Shown here: positions 1 to 8,619 of the stretch, piece by piece | How the letters are laid out: every line of letters starts with the position of its first letter | How positions within the stretch are numbered: the first letter of the stretch is position 1 | NCBI GenBank assembly: GCA_016866755.1 | Contig: VGLK01000001.1 | Span: 124,001-188,000 of the forward strand | Direction: 5' to 3' | DNA from: Candidatus Saccharimonadota bacterium | GTDB lineage: Bacteria; Patescibacteriota; Saccharimonadia; Saccharimonadales; Saccharimonadaceae | Length of the DNA: 64,000 bases | Made by a program: the position numbers and the translations under genes | Notes under the pieces: generated by a model | The model's input: the letters and a program-made list of their open reading frames with translations, nothing else | The model's database searches: none | What the model was told of the DNA's origin: nothing

Positions 1-45
1 AATTTTATCATTATAGTTGCAAAGGCTCAAGCTAAAGTGCGTGTA

Positions 46-54
46 TGGTACAAT
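46..54 (+). promoter_or_regulatory. extended -10 box of gltS, leaderless start
   Basis: TGGTACAAT is an extended -10 element ending six bases before the ATG at 61. Transcription would begin about at that ATG, and no Shine-Dalgarno sequence is visible. Confidence 0.55.
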
Positions 55-60
55 ATCGGT

Positions 61-1434
61 ATGTATCAGGCTTATGTTTATGCAGTGGCGCTTTTAGCGC
101 TTGCAGTTTTAGTGGGTTTTGCAGTTGTGCGCTTGCCGCTTTTACGAAAAATATTTTTACCTACCGCAGTAGCCGCAGGAATATTTTTACTGCTTATGGG
201 GCCAGAGGTGGTAGGGAAGCATTTACCAGAATGGTCATTCCCGCGCGAGGTGTACGCGGTGTGGTCGGAGCTGCCGCATTTACTTATTAACATTGTGTTT
301 GCAACGCTATTTTTAGGTAAACCATTAATAAAAATAAAAGACATGTGGCAGCTTGCAGGCCCGCAAGTTGCATTTGGACAAATGATAGCATGGGGACAAT
401 ACGCACTGGGTGGACTGCTCGTTCTTCTTTTTCTTGGGCCGCTATTCCAGTTTCCGGCCATTGGTGCAGCGCTGCTAGAAATAAGCTTTGAAGGCGGTCA
501 TGGTACTGTTGCAGGGCTTTCGCGCGTTTTTGATGAACTTGAGTTTAGTGAAGGTCGCGATATTGCCGTAGGGCTTGCTACTGCGAGTTTAGTGTCTGCG
601 CTACTGCTAGGTATAGTAATAATAAATGTGGGGCGTAAATTAGGACTACTTCATGAATCTGTAGGCGTGGTTTCTACAGTGCGTAACAAGGTTTATACGC
701 AGCATATCTTGCACGAAATAAGAGAAAAAGGTGTTCGCGTAAGGCAATACATTACGCCGTGGAACTTAGCCCACCATGGTTTACTTATTGGTGTTGGTGT
801 AGCGACTGGATGGTTAATTCATAGAATTCTTCTTATGATTGAAATGGCCACATGGGCTAATTCTGGTGTGATTATTATGGGTTATCTGCCAATTTTTCCA
901 ATTTGTATGTTTGGTGGTATGTTGGCGCAAATTTTATGGCATCGAATGGGTTTTACTATCTCGCGCGAAATTGTAAATCTCTATAGTTCATCTGCGCTAC
1001 TTGTGTTAATTGCTACGGCAATTGGAACAATGTCGCTTGAGTTTTTAACCAATAGCGCCGTAGTATTCGCTACACTGTATTTGGCTGGCGTTCTGTGGAT
1101 TATATTTGCGTTTGTGTTTTTAGCGAAGCGAATGTTTACGCAGTACTGGTTTGAGAATGCAATTGTAAGTTTTGGTCAAGGCATGGGCATGACTGCTACC
1201 GGTCTATTGTTCGCTCAAATGACTGATCCTAAAAATAAAACTGGTGCTGTTGAAGGTTTTGGGTATAAGCAACTTATGTTCGAGCCATTTATGGGAGGCG
1301 GTATTGTAACTGCACTTTCTATGCCGATAATTTTAGCCATTGGTTTGCCATTATTTACGTTTATATGCGGTTCGCTATGTTTAGGTTGGATGATATTTGG
1401 ACTGCATCAATTTAGGCCAGTTAAGCGTTTATAA
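61..1434 (+). CDS. gltS: Sodium/glutamate symporter family protein (GltS/ESS)
   Basis: Integral membrane carrier of the ESS family, predicted to import glutamate or a related anion with sodium. The 457-residue protein is mostly hydrophobic, with about ten or more membrane segments. The family motif GGHGT is at about residues 145-149, and a second glycine-rich stretch (SFGQGMGMTATG) lies in the C-terminal half, as expected for the two inverted halves of GltS. I chose ATG 61 over an in-frame GTG at 37 because the extended -10 box at 46-54 lies between them, so GTG 37 would be outside the transcript. It is somewhat longer than the roughly 400 residues of E. coli GltS. Substrate is inferred from family only. 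Confidence 0.8.
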   Translation: MYQAYVYAVALLALAVLVGFAVVRLPLLRKIFLPTAVAAGIFLLLMGPEVVGKHLPEWSFPREVYAVWSELPHLLINIVFATLFLGKPLIKIKDMWQLAGPQVAFGQMIAWGQYALGGLLVLLFLGPLFQFPAIGAALLEISFEGGHGTVAGLSRVFDELEFSEGRDIAVGLATASLVSALLLGIVIINVGRKLGLLHESVGVVSTVRNKVYTQHILHEIREKGVRVRQYITPWNLAHHGLLIGVGVATGWLIHRILLMIEMATWANSGVIIMGYLPIFPICMFGGMLAQILWHRMGFTISREIVNLYSSSALLVLIATAIGTMSLEFLTNSAVVFATLYLAGVLWIIFAFVFLAKRMFTQYWFENAIVSFGQGMGMTATGLLFAQMTDPKNKTGAVEGFGYKQLMFEPFMGGGIVTALSMPIILAIGLPLFTFICGSLCLGWMIFGLHQFRPVKRL

Positions 1435-1487
1435 TGTGTCAAATCTGCGTTGCAAAAACTACTTTCTTTTCACGGCTGTAGGCAAGA

Positions 1488-1520
1488 TATACTTATAGTA
1501 TAAGCACTATAACGCTTATA
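1488..1520 (+). promoter_or_regulatory. promoter with inverted repeat at the start of the transcript
   Basis: TATACT at 1488-1493 is a -10 box. TATAAGC (1499-1505) and GCTTATA (1514-1520) form an inverted repeat with an 8-base spacer that begins at the expected transcription start. It could be an operator or a 5' hairpin. A strong SD (AAGGGGG) follows at 1521-1527. Confidence 0.45.
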
Positions 1521-1534
1521 AAGGGGGCAAGTTT

Positions 1535-1861
1535 ATGAAATTAGCAACCAAAACAATTGCATCGCTCTATAGCACTATTGCGTCGGCATTAAAGCCTGGA
1601 GTAGAGCTTCACAAAACTACGTGGCAACGATGTAAAAAAATTATTCACAAACACGACCGCAAAGCAGAGCTACGCGCCAGTTTGCTTGGTGTTAAACCAG
1701 AAGATTTTCGAGAACAAGAGCGCAAAGGTAGACTCGCAAACTACCTTGAAAAATTTGGCTTTAAAAACGAGCAAAGTTTTTATGTAGCCCTACTGGGTAA
1801 ATTACGCCATGAATTACGGCAACGCGGCTGGAGCGCTCATAAAATTGCTGCTATCGCGTAA
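1535..1861 (+). CDS. Small basic protein of unknown function
   Basis: A 108-residue, lysine- and arginine-rich soluble protein with no signal peptide or membrane segment. I do not recognise the family. The second half (about residues 50-105) reads as amphipathic helices and contains aromatic and charged residues that suggest a folded domain. The high net positive charge would suit nucleic-acid binding, but that is only a guess. The start is supported by a strong SD (AAGGGGG) eight bases before ATG 1535. It has its own promoter and stands alone between two unrelated membrane-protein genes. Confidence 0.6.
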   Translation: MKLATKTIASLYSTIASALKPGVELHKTTWQRCKKIIHKHDRKAELRASLLGVKPEDFREQERKGRLANYLEKFGFKNEQSFYVALLGKLRHELRQRGWSAHKIAAIA

Positions 1862-1949
1862 TGTTTTGTAATAGTTTTGCAAATTTCACAATAATGCGGT
1901 AAAATACTGCTAGATACGTTTTCTAGTTAATTAACCGGAGTTTTGAGTT

Positions 1950-2549
1950 ATGCAGAACGATAATAAAAATCAGCCATCAAGCCCTATTGCGCCACCGCCA
2001 CCGCCGCCAATTCCTCCGCAGGCTCCGTATAGCGCGCCGCCAACCCAAGGTTACGATACAGCGTCGGCACCTCAGGCGCCACCACAGTCGTCTCAGGCAA
2101 CTGTATATACAACGCCTAAGCATTTTATTTTTGCAGCGCTTATAGGACTCGTGATGGGTGCGATTGCTTGGGGTATTATGATGCTACTAGATCGTTTTGT
2201 TATTACTCCGCTGTTTTGTAACAACATTGAAAACTTTACGGTATGCGCAAATTCAACGCGACTAAGTGCACATAGTGCCACTATTTTAGCAGCACTTGCT
2301 GGTATGTTTGGATTACTGGCTGCAGGTATTGTTCGTCCGCTGCTTATTGCTGGTGCGGCGGCTGTGGCGCTATGGGGCGCACAAGCTTGGATTCAGTCTT
2401 CTTGGTGGGAAAGTTTACTTACAACCGTTGTATTGTATGGACTTTTGTATCTTGCGCTATTTTGGTTGTCTCGCTTTAAAAAGGCACTTGTGGCAATTAT
2501 TTTAGTTGTAATTTTGGTAGTACTTACCAAGTTACCGCTTATGCTCTAG
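1950..2549 (+). CDS. Proline-rich membrane protein of unknown function
   Basis: The first 50 residues are rich in proline, alanine and glutamine, with a run of prolines near residue 12, and are probably a disordered cytoplasmic tail. Four or five hydrophobic segments follow (about residues 55-75, 108-130, 133-147, 152-172 and 178-195). Two cysteines between the first two segments (in LFCNNIENFTVCAN) could form a disulfide in an external loop. An SD (CCGGAG) precedes ATG 1950 by about nine bases. No function can be assigned. The next gene, rmuC, has its own -10 box, so the two need not be co-transcribed. Confidence 0.65.
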   Translation: MQNDNKNQPSSPIAPPPPPPIPPQAPYSAPPTQGYDTASAPQAPPQSSQATVYTTPKHFIFAALIGLVMGAIAWGIMMLLDRFVITPLFCNNIENFTVCANSTRLSAHSATILAALAGMFGLLAAGIVRPLLIAGAAAVALWGAQAWIQSSWWESLLTTVVLYGLLYLALFWLSRFKKALVAIILVVILVVLTKLPLML

Positions 2550-2558
2550 TGCTATACT
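2550..2558 (+). promoter_or_regulatory. extended -10 box of rmuC, leaderless start
   Basis: TGCTATACT ends six bases before ATG 2565 and overlaps the end of the upstream gene (stop at 2547-2549). There is no SD. Confidence 0.65.
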
Positions 2559-2564
2559 AGAGGT

Positions 2565-3623
2565 ATGCAAGAATTTTATATTTGGCTACTTGTTGGCATT
2601 GGTGGAGTTATTATTTTTGCGATTTTAATTAAAAATCGTAAGCAAACTTCTAATAGTGCAATAAGCATGCTTAAGTCAGACGTAACTGAACTTACGCGTT
2701 CGGTTACGTTGCTGCAAAACGCTTTAACAGATAAAATTGATCGTAATAATACGACTATGCAATCATCAATGCAGCGTCAACTTAGTGAAAGTTCACGGCT
2801 AATTGCCGATGTATCGCATCGTTTAACCAAGCTAGACGATACAAATAGGCGCGTGGTAGATGTGGCCGACGAGCTAAAAACGCTACAAAATGTACTCCAA
2901 AATCCTAAACAACGCGGCGTATTTGGCGAGTATTACCTTGAAAGTGTACTGCAAAATATTTTACCTCCTGGGCAGTTTCAAATGCAATATAAGTTTAGCG
3001 ATGGTGAAATTGCAGACGCAGTGGTGTTTTTAGATAAAGGCCAGGTGCTTGCAGTTGATAGCAAGTTTAGTTTAGAAAACTATAACCGCATGGTTGCCGC
3101 TAAAGACAAGACTGAGCGCGAACATTGGTACGGTAAAGTAAGAGCCGATTTAAAAGGGCGCATAGACGAAACAAGTAAATATGTTCGTCGATCTGAAAAT
3201 ACAATGGAATTTGCGTTTATGTTTATTCCGAGTGAGGCGGTGTACTATGATTTGTTAATAAATACCGTAGGCACTGGTGCTGGCGCACGAGATTTAATTG
3301 AGTACGCCTTTAGAGACAAGAAAGTTATTATTGTTAGCCCAACAAGTTTTATGGCGTACTTACAAACTGTGCTTCAGGGCCTTCGCAGTTTGCAAATTGA
3401 AGAACAAGCGAAGGATATTCAGGTTCGTGTAGGAAAATTAAGTACGCATATTGCACGGTACGAAGAGTATATGCAGAAGCTGGGTAATTCGCTAGGTGCG
3501 ACCGTTAATCATTACAATGCAGCGCATAAAGAGTTTAAAAAGGTAGATAAAGACGTTGTGAAAATAGCGCAAACCACCGAAGTAGTTGAGCCACTTGAGG
3601 TTGATAAGCCTCAAAAAGATTAA
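2565..3623 (+). CDS. rmuC: RmuC-family DNA recombination protein
   Basis: RmuC proteins limit recombination at inverted repeats and carry a restriction-endonuclease-like core. Residues 1-22 form an N-terminal membrane anchor, and about residues 30-110 are a coiled coil. The conserved core follows, including RGVFGEYYLESVL, then DAVVFLDKGQVLAVDSKF, which corresponds to the nuclease-fold acidic and lysine positions. At 352 residues it is typical of shorter RmuC proteins. The leaderless promoter sets ATG 2565 as the start. A strong hairpin terminator follows directly. Confidence 0.88.
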   Translation: MQEFYIWLLVGIGGVIIFAILIKNRKQTSNSAISMLKSDVTELTRSVTLLQNALTDKIDRNNTTMQSSMQRQLSESSRLIADVSHRLTKLDDTNRRVVDVADELKTLQNVLQNPKQRGVFGEYYLESVLQNILPPGQFQMQYKFSDGEIADAVVFLDKGQVLAVDSKFSLENYNRMVAAKDKTEREHWYGKVRADLKGRIDETSKYVRRSENTMEFAFMFIPSEAVYYDLLINTVGTGAGARDLIEYAFRDKKVIIVSPTSFMAYLQTVLQGLRSLQIEEQAKDIQVRVGKLSTHIARYEEYMQKLGNSLGATVNHYNAAHKEFKKVDKDVVKIAQTTEVVEPLEVDKPQKD

Positions 3624-3658
3624 TAAAAAACTCCGCCACTATGGGCGGAGATTTTTTA
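3624..3658. terminator. bidirectional terminator between rmuC and the aquaporin-like gene
   Basis: AAAAAACTCCGCC - ACTAT - GGGCGGAGATTTTTT is a GC-rich stem with A and T tracts on both flanks, so it can end both convergent transcripts. It is the only clear terminator between convergent protein genes in the window. Confidence 0.85.
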
Positions 3659-3679
3659 TGGTTTTTAAATATTTAAATA

Positions 3680-4675
3680 TTATAAAACTGGGCGTACTGG
3701 AGCAACTTCGCTGTCAGGAGTCTGTCGTGCTTTACGTGAGACAAGCAGATACAGGTTACCACCAAGTGCTGCACCGAGCAGTGTACCTAGGATTGTCTCA
3801 AGTCCAAGTCGGCTATCACGTTCTTCGCCGCTAGCTGCCGCTCCGGCACCTTGAATTTCAGCATCGGTTTTTTCGCTAGCTGCAAGTGCAACAGCTGGGT
3901 TAGCGGTTACATCCTTTACGCGTAGTTCGTGAGGGTATTCTTCGATTGAGGTAATTTGACTTTGGTCGACACCAGCTTGAACTTGATAGAGAAGTGCGCC
4001 ACCTACCAAAATACCTGCCATGTATGCCAGGCCTACGCCAAGGCCTTTACCGGCATTTGAAATGTCACGGCGAGAGGTAACTGCTGCAATACCAAACATA
4101 AATACCGCCATTGCGAATAGCTCTGCAAATAGAATTGGCCAGCTAATATCGGCAAAGTTTCCATAGCTTAGTGCAAGTTGACCGTTTGAAAGCAGATTTA
4201 TTACAACTACTGCTGCCATTGCACCAAGGAATTGAGCGATCCAGTAAAATGGTAATGCTATTGATGGTAGTCGTCGCATAGCCCAAAGACCAAATGTTAC
4301 GGCTGGGTTAACATGGGCACCTGAAACGTAGTTAATTCCAAGGTAAATTGCTGCCACTGTTAGGCCGGCATATAACGGTGAAAGAATTCCAGCCGCGTAA
4401 AGTAGTACAGATGTAAGTACAAATGTACCAAGTAGTTCTGCTAGCACAACATAAATCATGTTATTTGGTAGTTTGCTCGTAGTAGCGTTACTTGTACGTA
4501 CGCTCTCTTCGGCTGGTTCTGTAACTGGCTTTGCTACTGTAGTGTGTGAAACGGCAGTTCGCTTAGGTGATTTTGTTGCTTCTGCGGCACTAATTGTGCG
4601 CACTTTAGTTTCTGCAGTTTTAGTCGCCTTTGGAGCGGACTTTGCCTTGACTGCGGATTTCTTTGTCGATGCCAT
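3680..4675 (-). CDS. Aquaporin-like (MIP family) channel with a histone-H1-like N-terminal tail
   Basis: Predicted membrane channel for water or small neutral solutes. Residues 1-70 are Lys/Ala/Thr/Ser-rich and resemble histone H1 tails. Six hydrophobic segments follow from about residue 73. The first MIP motif is intact (GAHVNPAV, NPA at 123-125). The second half-helix appears as ANPAVALA (NPA at 259-261) but lacks the arginine that usually follows the second NPA, and it is surrounded by a long hydrophilic insert (about 236-288) that separates it from the last membrane segment. The arginine normally forms the selectivity filter, so the pore may be atypical. An SD (AAGGAG) precedes ATG 4675, with a -10 box at 4710-4718. 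Confidence 0.75.
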   Translation of the reverse strand: MASTKKSAVKAKSAPKATKTAETKVRTISAAEATKSPKRTAVSHTTVAKPVTEPAEESVRTSNATTSKLPNNMIYVVLAELLGTFVLTSVLLYAAGILSPLYAGLTVAAIYLGINYVSGAHVNPAVTFGLWAMRRLPSIALPFYWIAQFLGAMAAVVVINLLSNGQLALSYGNFADISWPILFAELFAMAVFMFGIAAVTSRRDISNAGKGLGVGLAYMAGILVGGALLYQVQAGVDQSQITSIEEYPHELRVKDVTANPAVALAASEKTDAEIQGAGAAASGEERDSRLGLETILGTLLGAALGGNLYLLVSRKARQTPDSEVAPVRPVL

Positions 4676-4709
4676 AATAATGTAGGGCTCCTTTTTTAAT
4701 GATAGTTTT

Positions 4710-4718
4710 ATTGTAGCA
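4710..4718 (-). promoter_or_regulatory. extended -10 box of the aquaporin-like gene
   Basis: On the minus strand this reads TGCTACAAT. It gives a leader of about 28 bases that contains the SD AAGGAG. Confidence 0.55.
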
Positions 4719-4742
4719 CAACTGTTATTAGCGTAAACAAGA

Positions 4743-4751
4743 TGGTATAGT
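4743..4751 (+). promoter_or_regulatory. extended -10 box, leaderless start
   Basis: TGGTATAGT ends eight bases before ATG 4760, and there is no SD. Confidence 0.6.
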
Positions 4752-4759
4752 AAAAATAT

Positions 4760-5002
4760 ATGGGTTTATATCTTCAGCAAAAGAACGATCGAAGCAAATT
4801 GCAAGAACGCATTACGGCCGAGCTTAGAGAAAAAGCTGCGCGACAAGGTTTGGGTACCGATGCGCTTATAAACGACGGCGTAGAAGACTCGCGTTACGTT
4901 GAAAATACGAAAAAAACTACCAGCCTTGCATGGGTGTGGGTGGTGATTGGTGTTTTTGCGGCTGCAATCGTAATTTTCTTTATAAGTCAAACCTCTGCAT
5001 AA
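4760..5002 (+). CDS. Small tail-anchored membrane protein of unknown function
   Basis: An 80-residue protein. Residues 1-52 are charged and probably helical and cytoplasmic. A single hydrophobic segment at about 55-76 lies at the C-terminus, leaving only a few residues beyond it, which is the layout of a tail-anchored protein. I do not recognise the family. Upstream lies a leaderless-type promoter. The downstream pheS gene has its own promoter 35 bases later, so the two may be expressed separately. Confidence 0.6.
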   Translation: MGLYLQQKNDRSKLQERITAELREKAARQGLGTDALINDGVEDSRYVENTKKTTSLAWVWVVIGVFAAAIVIFFISQTSA

Positions 5003-5037
5003 TCAACAAACTCTGCGCGTCTTACTCTTTAGTGTTG

Positions 5038-5048
5038 TATACTATAAT
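5038..5048 (+). promoter_or_regulatory. overlapping -10 boxes of pheST
   Basis: TATACT (5038-5043) and TATAAT (5043-5048) overlap and lie ten and five bases before ATG 5054. No SD is present, so the pheS mRNA is probably leaderless. Confidence 0.65.
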
Positions 5049-5053
5049 AAGTT

Positions 5054-6097
5054 ATGAGTATTAAACTAACAGATCTAAAAAGTACACTATTTGCACAACT
5101 CGAAGCGCTCGAGCAGCCTCGTGACGTTCTAAAATCGCCGCAACTAAAAGAGGCATATGCGGCTATTCCTACGTTGTCCCCAGGGGAGCGCTCGACGTTT
5201 GGTCGAGATTTAAATGGGCTAAAAAAAGAACTTATGTTAGCGATTGAGTCGCGTGAAACATTAATGCAACAGGCAGACCTGCCTCCAATAGATGTCACCG
5301 CGCCATGGGACGTGAATAAGTCTCCCGCCTCGCTATTACCAGTTAATAGCGGCTCACTTCACCCGCTTATGAAAGAAAAAGCTCGCATAAGTGATATTTT
5401 TGCTCGTATGGGATTTGTAGTAGAAGAGTCGCGTGAGATTGACGACCAGTTACATATGTTCGAGACACTTAACTTTCCTAAAGGTCACCCAGCGCGCGAT
5501 GATTACGATACCTTTATGACCACTCAGGTAGATGCGAATGGTGAAGCGCTGATTGCGCCGGCACACACCAGCACCATGCAGCACCGAATGTTAAAAAAAT
5601 ATAAATCAAACTTAGAAACTAAAAATGGCTCAATTGCAGTTGTAGTGCCCGATAGAGTTTTTCGTAATGAAGATTTAGACGCGCGTCATGAGCATACGTT
5701 TTACCAAGTAGAAGGTATTTTTGTTGCTAAAGGCGTGCACGCCGGTATGCTCATTGCAACATTAAAAGAGTTTTTGCAAACATATTATGCACAAGAACTT
5801 GACGTCCGTGTTAATCCGTTTTACTTTCCGTTCACCGAGCCAAGCTTTGAATTTGCGCTAAGCTGTCCATTTTGTGAAAAGAAAGGCTGCTCAGTGTGTA
5901 GTCAAGAGGGTTGGATTGAACTGCTTGGCTGCGGTATGATTCACCCGAATGTGCTTAAAAGTGCAGGCATAGACCCTGCTGAATATACAGGATTTGCTTT
6001 TGGTTGCGGTATTGATCGCTTAGTAATGATGAAATATCAAATTGAAGACATACGCCATTTTCATGGTGGTAAACTAAATTTTTTGAGGCAGTTTTAA
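5054..6097 (+). CDS. pheS: Phenylalanine-tRNA ligase alpha subunit
   Basis: Catalytic subunit of the PheS2PheT2 synthetase that charges tRNA-Phe in the cytoplasm. Residues 1-80 form the N-terminal coiled coil that grips tRNA. The class II core follows, with motif 2 around HEHTFYQVEG and motif 3 as GFAFGCGIDRLVMMKYQI near the end. A cysteine-rich insert (CPFCEKKGCSVCSQEGW) could bind zinc and occurs in a number of bacterial PheS proteins. Length is normal at 347 residues. The stop overlaps the pheT start (TAATG), implying translational coupling. Confidence 0.96.
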   Translation: MSIKLTDLKSTLFAQLEALEQPRDVLKSPQLKEAYAAIPTLSPGERSTFGRDLNGLKKELMLAIESRETLMQQADLPPIDVTAPWDVNKSPASLLPVNSGSLHPLMKEKARISDIFARMGFVVEESREIDDQLHMFETLNFPKGHPARDDYDTFMTTQVDANGEALIAPAHTSTMQHRMLKKYKSNLETKNGSIAVVVPDRVFRNEDLDARHEHTFYQVEGIFVAKGVHAGMLIATLKEFLQTYYAQELDVRVNPFYFPFTEPSFEFALSCPFCEKKGCSVCSQEGWIELLGCGMIHPNVLKSAGIDPAEYTGFAFGCGIDRLVMMKYQIEDIRHFHGGKLNFLRQF

Positions 6098-8616
6098 TGA
6101 GAGTAAGTCTGAACACGGTTGCACAATATACCCATATTACTGCAGTTAAAGAAGAGTTGATTGATAAAATTAATCGCCAGCTTGGTAGCGTAGAACAAGT
6201 GATAAATTTGGCGGAGCGTTTTACTGCACCAACAATAGTGCGGGTGGTATCAGCCCAAAAACACCCAGATGCAGACAGGTTGCAGGTATGTTTAATTGAC
6301 GACGGTGGAGTAACGGAGGGGGTTGAAAGAACCGAAGAAGGTTACGTGCAGGTTGTGTGTGGCGCACCAAATGCCCGCAATGACATTTTAGCTGTATGGT
6401 TGCCACCAAATAGCGTTGTACCTGCCTCGTACGATGAGGACGAACTTTTTACGCTATCATCTAGAAAACTTCGCGGTGTTATGAGTCATGGTATGTTGGC
6501 GGCTGCCGATGAACTGGGTATTGGCAGCGACCATGCCGGAATTGTTGAAATTAGCGACGACGACGTACTGGCGCACGACACTGTTGTAAAACCTGGCGAT
6601 AATTTTGCACAAGTTTTTGGACTCGACGACACGCTGATTGATATTGAAAACAAAATGTTTACTCATCGCCCCGATTTGTTTGGCCAAATTGGTGTTGCGC
6701 GCGAATTTGCCGGTATAACAGGCCAACAGTTTTCTAGTCCAGAGTGGTACACGCACCCGGCACCGCAAATAATTGAAGCTACAAAAAATACTGCAACCTA
6801 TCCTCGCAACAAAGCTACAGATGTAGTGTACGGGTTAATGACAGCAGAGATAAAAGGTGTTTATGTTGCAAAAAGTCCGCTGTGGCTGCAGTGCGCGCTG
6901 TATCGTCTTGGTGCAAAATCAATCAACAATATAGTAGATATTACTAATCTTGTTATGCTTTTAACGGCTCAGCCCGTGCATGCCTACGATAGGGCGGCTG
7001 TACAGGGTGGTGCGCTAATTGCGCGTCGGGCAAAAAGTGATGGTGAATCTATTGAGCTTTTGAATGGAAAAACAATCAAACTGCATAACGATGATATTGT
7101 AATTGCCGACGCTCAGTCGCCAATTTCGCTTGCAGGGGTTATGGGCGGCAAGCAAAGTGAGGTTTCGGCATCTACGACTGATATCGTGCTTGAGGTGGCA
7201 ACGTTTGATATGTATACAATTCGCAAAACAAGTATGCGACACGGCTTATTTACAGATGCCGTTACGCGGTTTAATAAGGGGCAATCGCCGCTTCAAGCTG
7301 GTGCTGTAATGAATCTGCTAGTGGCATTAATTGAACGTTATGTTGGTGGTTCGCTTAGCTATATTGAAAATGCAAACAGCGAGCCAGTCGACTCTAAAGC
7401 GGCAAATATTATCACTACGGCAAGCTACATTAATCAGCGCCTTGGCTTGTCTTTAAAAAATAATGAAATTCAGCGTCTGTTAGGTTTGACTGAAATCTCG
7501 GTTAACATAACAGACGATTCGCTAATTGTCACCCCGCCGTTTTGGCGTACCGATTTAGAGTTAGCTGAAGATGTCGTTGAAGAGGTTGGTCGTTTGGTTG
7601 GGTTTGATACGTTACCTCAGCAATTGCCGCTTCGTCACATTGCGGCACCGCGGCAATTACCAATGATTGGGTTAGTTCAAACGCTTCGCTCAGAACTGGC
7701 GCATGCTGGTGCAAACGAAACGCTTAACTATAGCTTTGTGCACGAAAAAACCATTAAAAACGCCGGGCAATCAATCAATGATGCGTATAAAATTTCGAAC
7801 GCCTTAAGCCCCGAGCTTCAGTATTACCGACTTAGTTTGCTGCCGAGTTTACTAGAAAAAGTTTACCCAAATATTAAAGCTGGACATGACTCGTTTGTGT
7901 TATTTGAGATCGGTAAAACACATAGAATATCTAATGGAAATGAAAAAGGTTTGCCGCGTGAACCTCGTATGCTTGAGCTTGTGTACGCAGCCAAAGAGGC
8001 TACTTCGGCTGGCGCAGCCTACTATATGGCGCGCGCGTACGCTGATCAAATTGCGGTTGTTACCGGACGCACGTTCGATTACCAAGCTATCGACAGTGCC
8101 TCGAGTACAATTGCAGAGGCCATAATTGCGCCATACGAACCTTCTCGATCGGCTGTAATCATCGACAAGGCAAGTGGGCGAGATGTAGGTATTGTAGGCG
8201 AATTACGCCAGAATGTTCGAAACAGCTTTAAGCTACACGGGTTTACTGCGGGTGTGTCGATTCTCGCCGACACATTAGTCGAGTTGTATAATCCGAACGA
8301 GGTGCAATATGCGCCACTTTCGCGCTATCCTTCAACGCTTCGTGATGTTTGTTTTGCAGCACCCGATACCGTAGCTTACGGAACTATCACCTTAGCACTC
8401 GAGACGAGCCTGGAAGATCAGACCAAGGATGGTGAGCTAAACATTACATATAAACCGATTGATGTGTATCAGGCTGCAGATTCATCGGTGCGTAATACAA
8501 CTTACCGATTAGAAATTTCGTCACCACTCGCCACGCTAACTGCCGATCAAATACAAACTATCGTTAGCCACATTGCTAGCGATGTAAAGCGTGACTGTGC
8601 TGCCGAGCTCGTATAA
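6097..8616 (+). CDS. pheT: Phenylalanine-tRNA ligase beta subunit
   Basis: Structural, editing and tRNA-binding subunit of phenylalanyl-tRNA synthetase. Domain order is normal for 839 residues: an EMAP-type tRNA-binding domain (about 45-165, with KHPDADRLQVC), the B3/B4 editing domain (about 225-400, with NIVDITNLVM), the B5 domain (about 435-515), the catalytic-like core, and a C-terminal anticodon-binding FDX-ACB domain (about 745-838, starting near YAPLSRYPSTLRDVCF). The start overlaps the pheS stop by one base and there is no SD, so translation probably depends on coupling. The ABC exporter gene starts three bases after the stop. Confidence 0.96.
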   Translation: MRVSLNTVAQYTHITAVKEELIDKINRQLGSVEQVINLAERFTAPTIVRVVSAQKHPDADRLQVCLIDDGGVTEGVERTEEGYVQVVCGAPNARNDILAVWLPPNSVVPASYDEDELFTLSSRKLRGVMSHGMLAAADELGIGSDHAGIVEISDDDVLAHDTVVKPGDNFAQVFGLDDTLIDIENKMFTHRPDLFGQIGVAREFAGITGQQFSSPEWYTHPAPQIIEATKNTATYPRNKATDVVYGLMTAEIKGVYVAKSPLWLQCALYRLGAKSINNIVDITNLVMLLTAQPVHAYDRAAVQGGALIARRAKSDGESIELLNGKTIKLHNDDIVIADAQSPISLAGVMGGKQSEVSASTTDIVLEVATFDMYTIRKTSMRHGLFTDAVTRFNKGQSPLQAGAVMNLLVALIERYVGGSLSYIENANSEPVDSKAANIITTASYINQRLGLSLKNNEIQRLLGLTEISVNITDDSLIVTPPFWRTDLELAEDVVEEVGRLVGFDTLPQQLPLRHIAAPRQLPMIGLVQTLRSELAHAGANETLNYSFVHEKTIKNAGQSINDAYKISNALSPELQYYRLSLLPSLLEKVYPNIKAGHDSFVLFEIGKTHRISNGNEKGLPREPRMLELVYAAKEATSAGAAYYMARAYADQIAVVTGRTFDYQAIDSASSTIAEAIIAPYEPSRSAVIIDKASGRDVGIVGELRQNVRNSFKLHGFTAGVSILADTLVELYNPNEVQYAPLSRYPSTLRDVCFAAPDTVAYGTITLALETSLEDQTKDGELNITYKPIDVYQAADSSVRNTTYRLEISSPLATLTADQIQTIVSHIASDVKRDCAAELV

Positions 8617-8619
8617 AAT

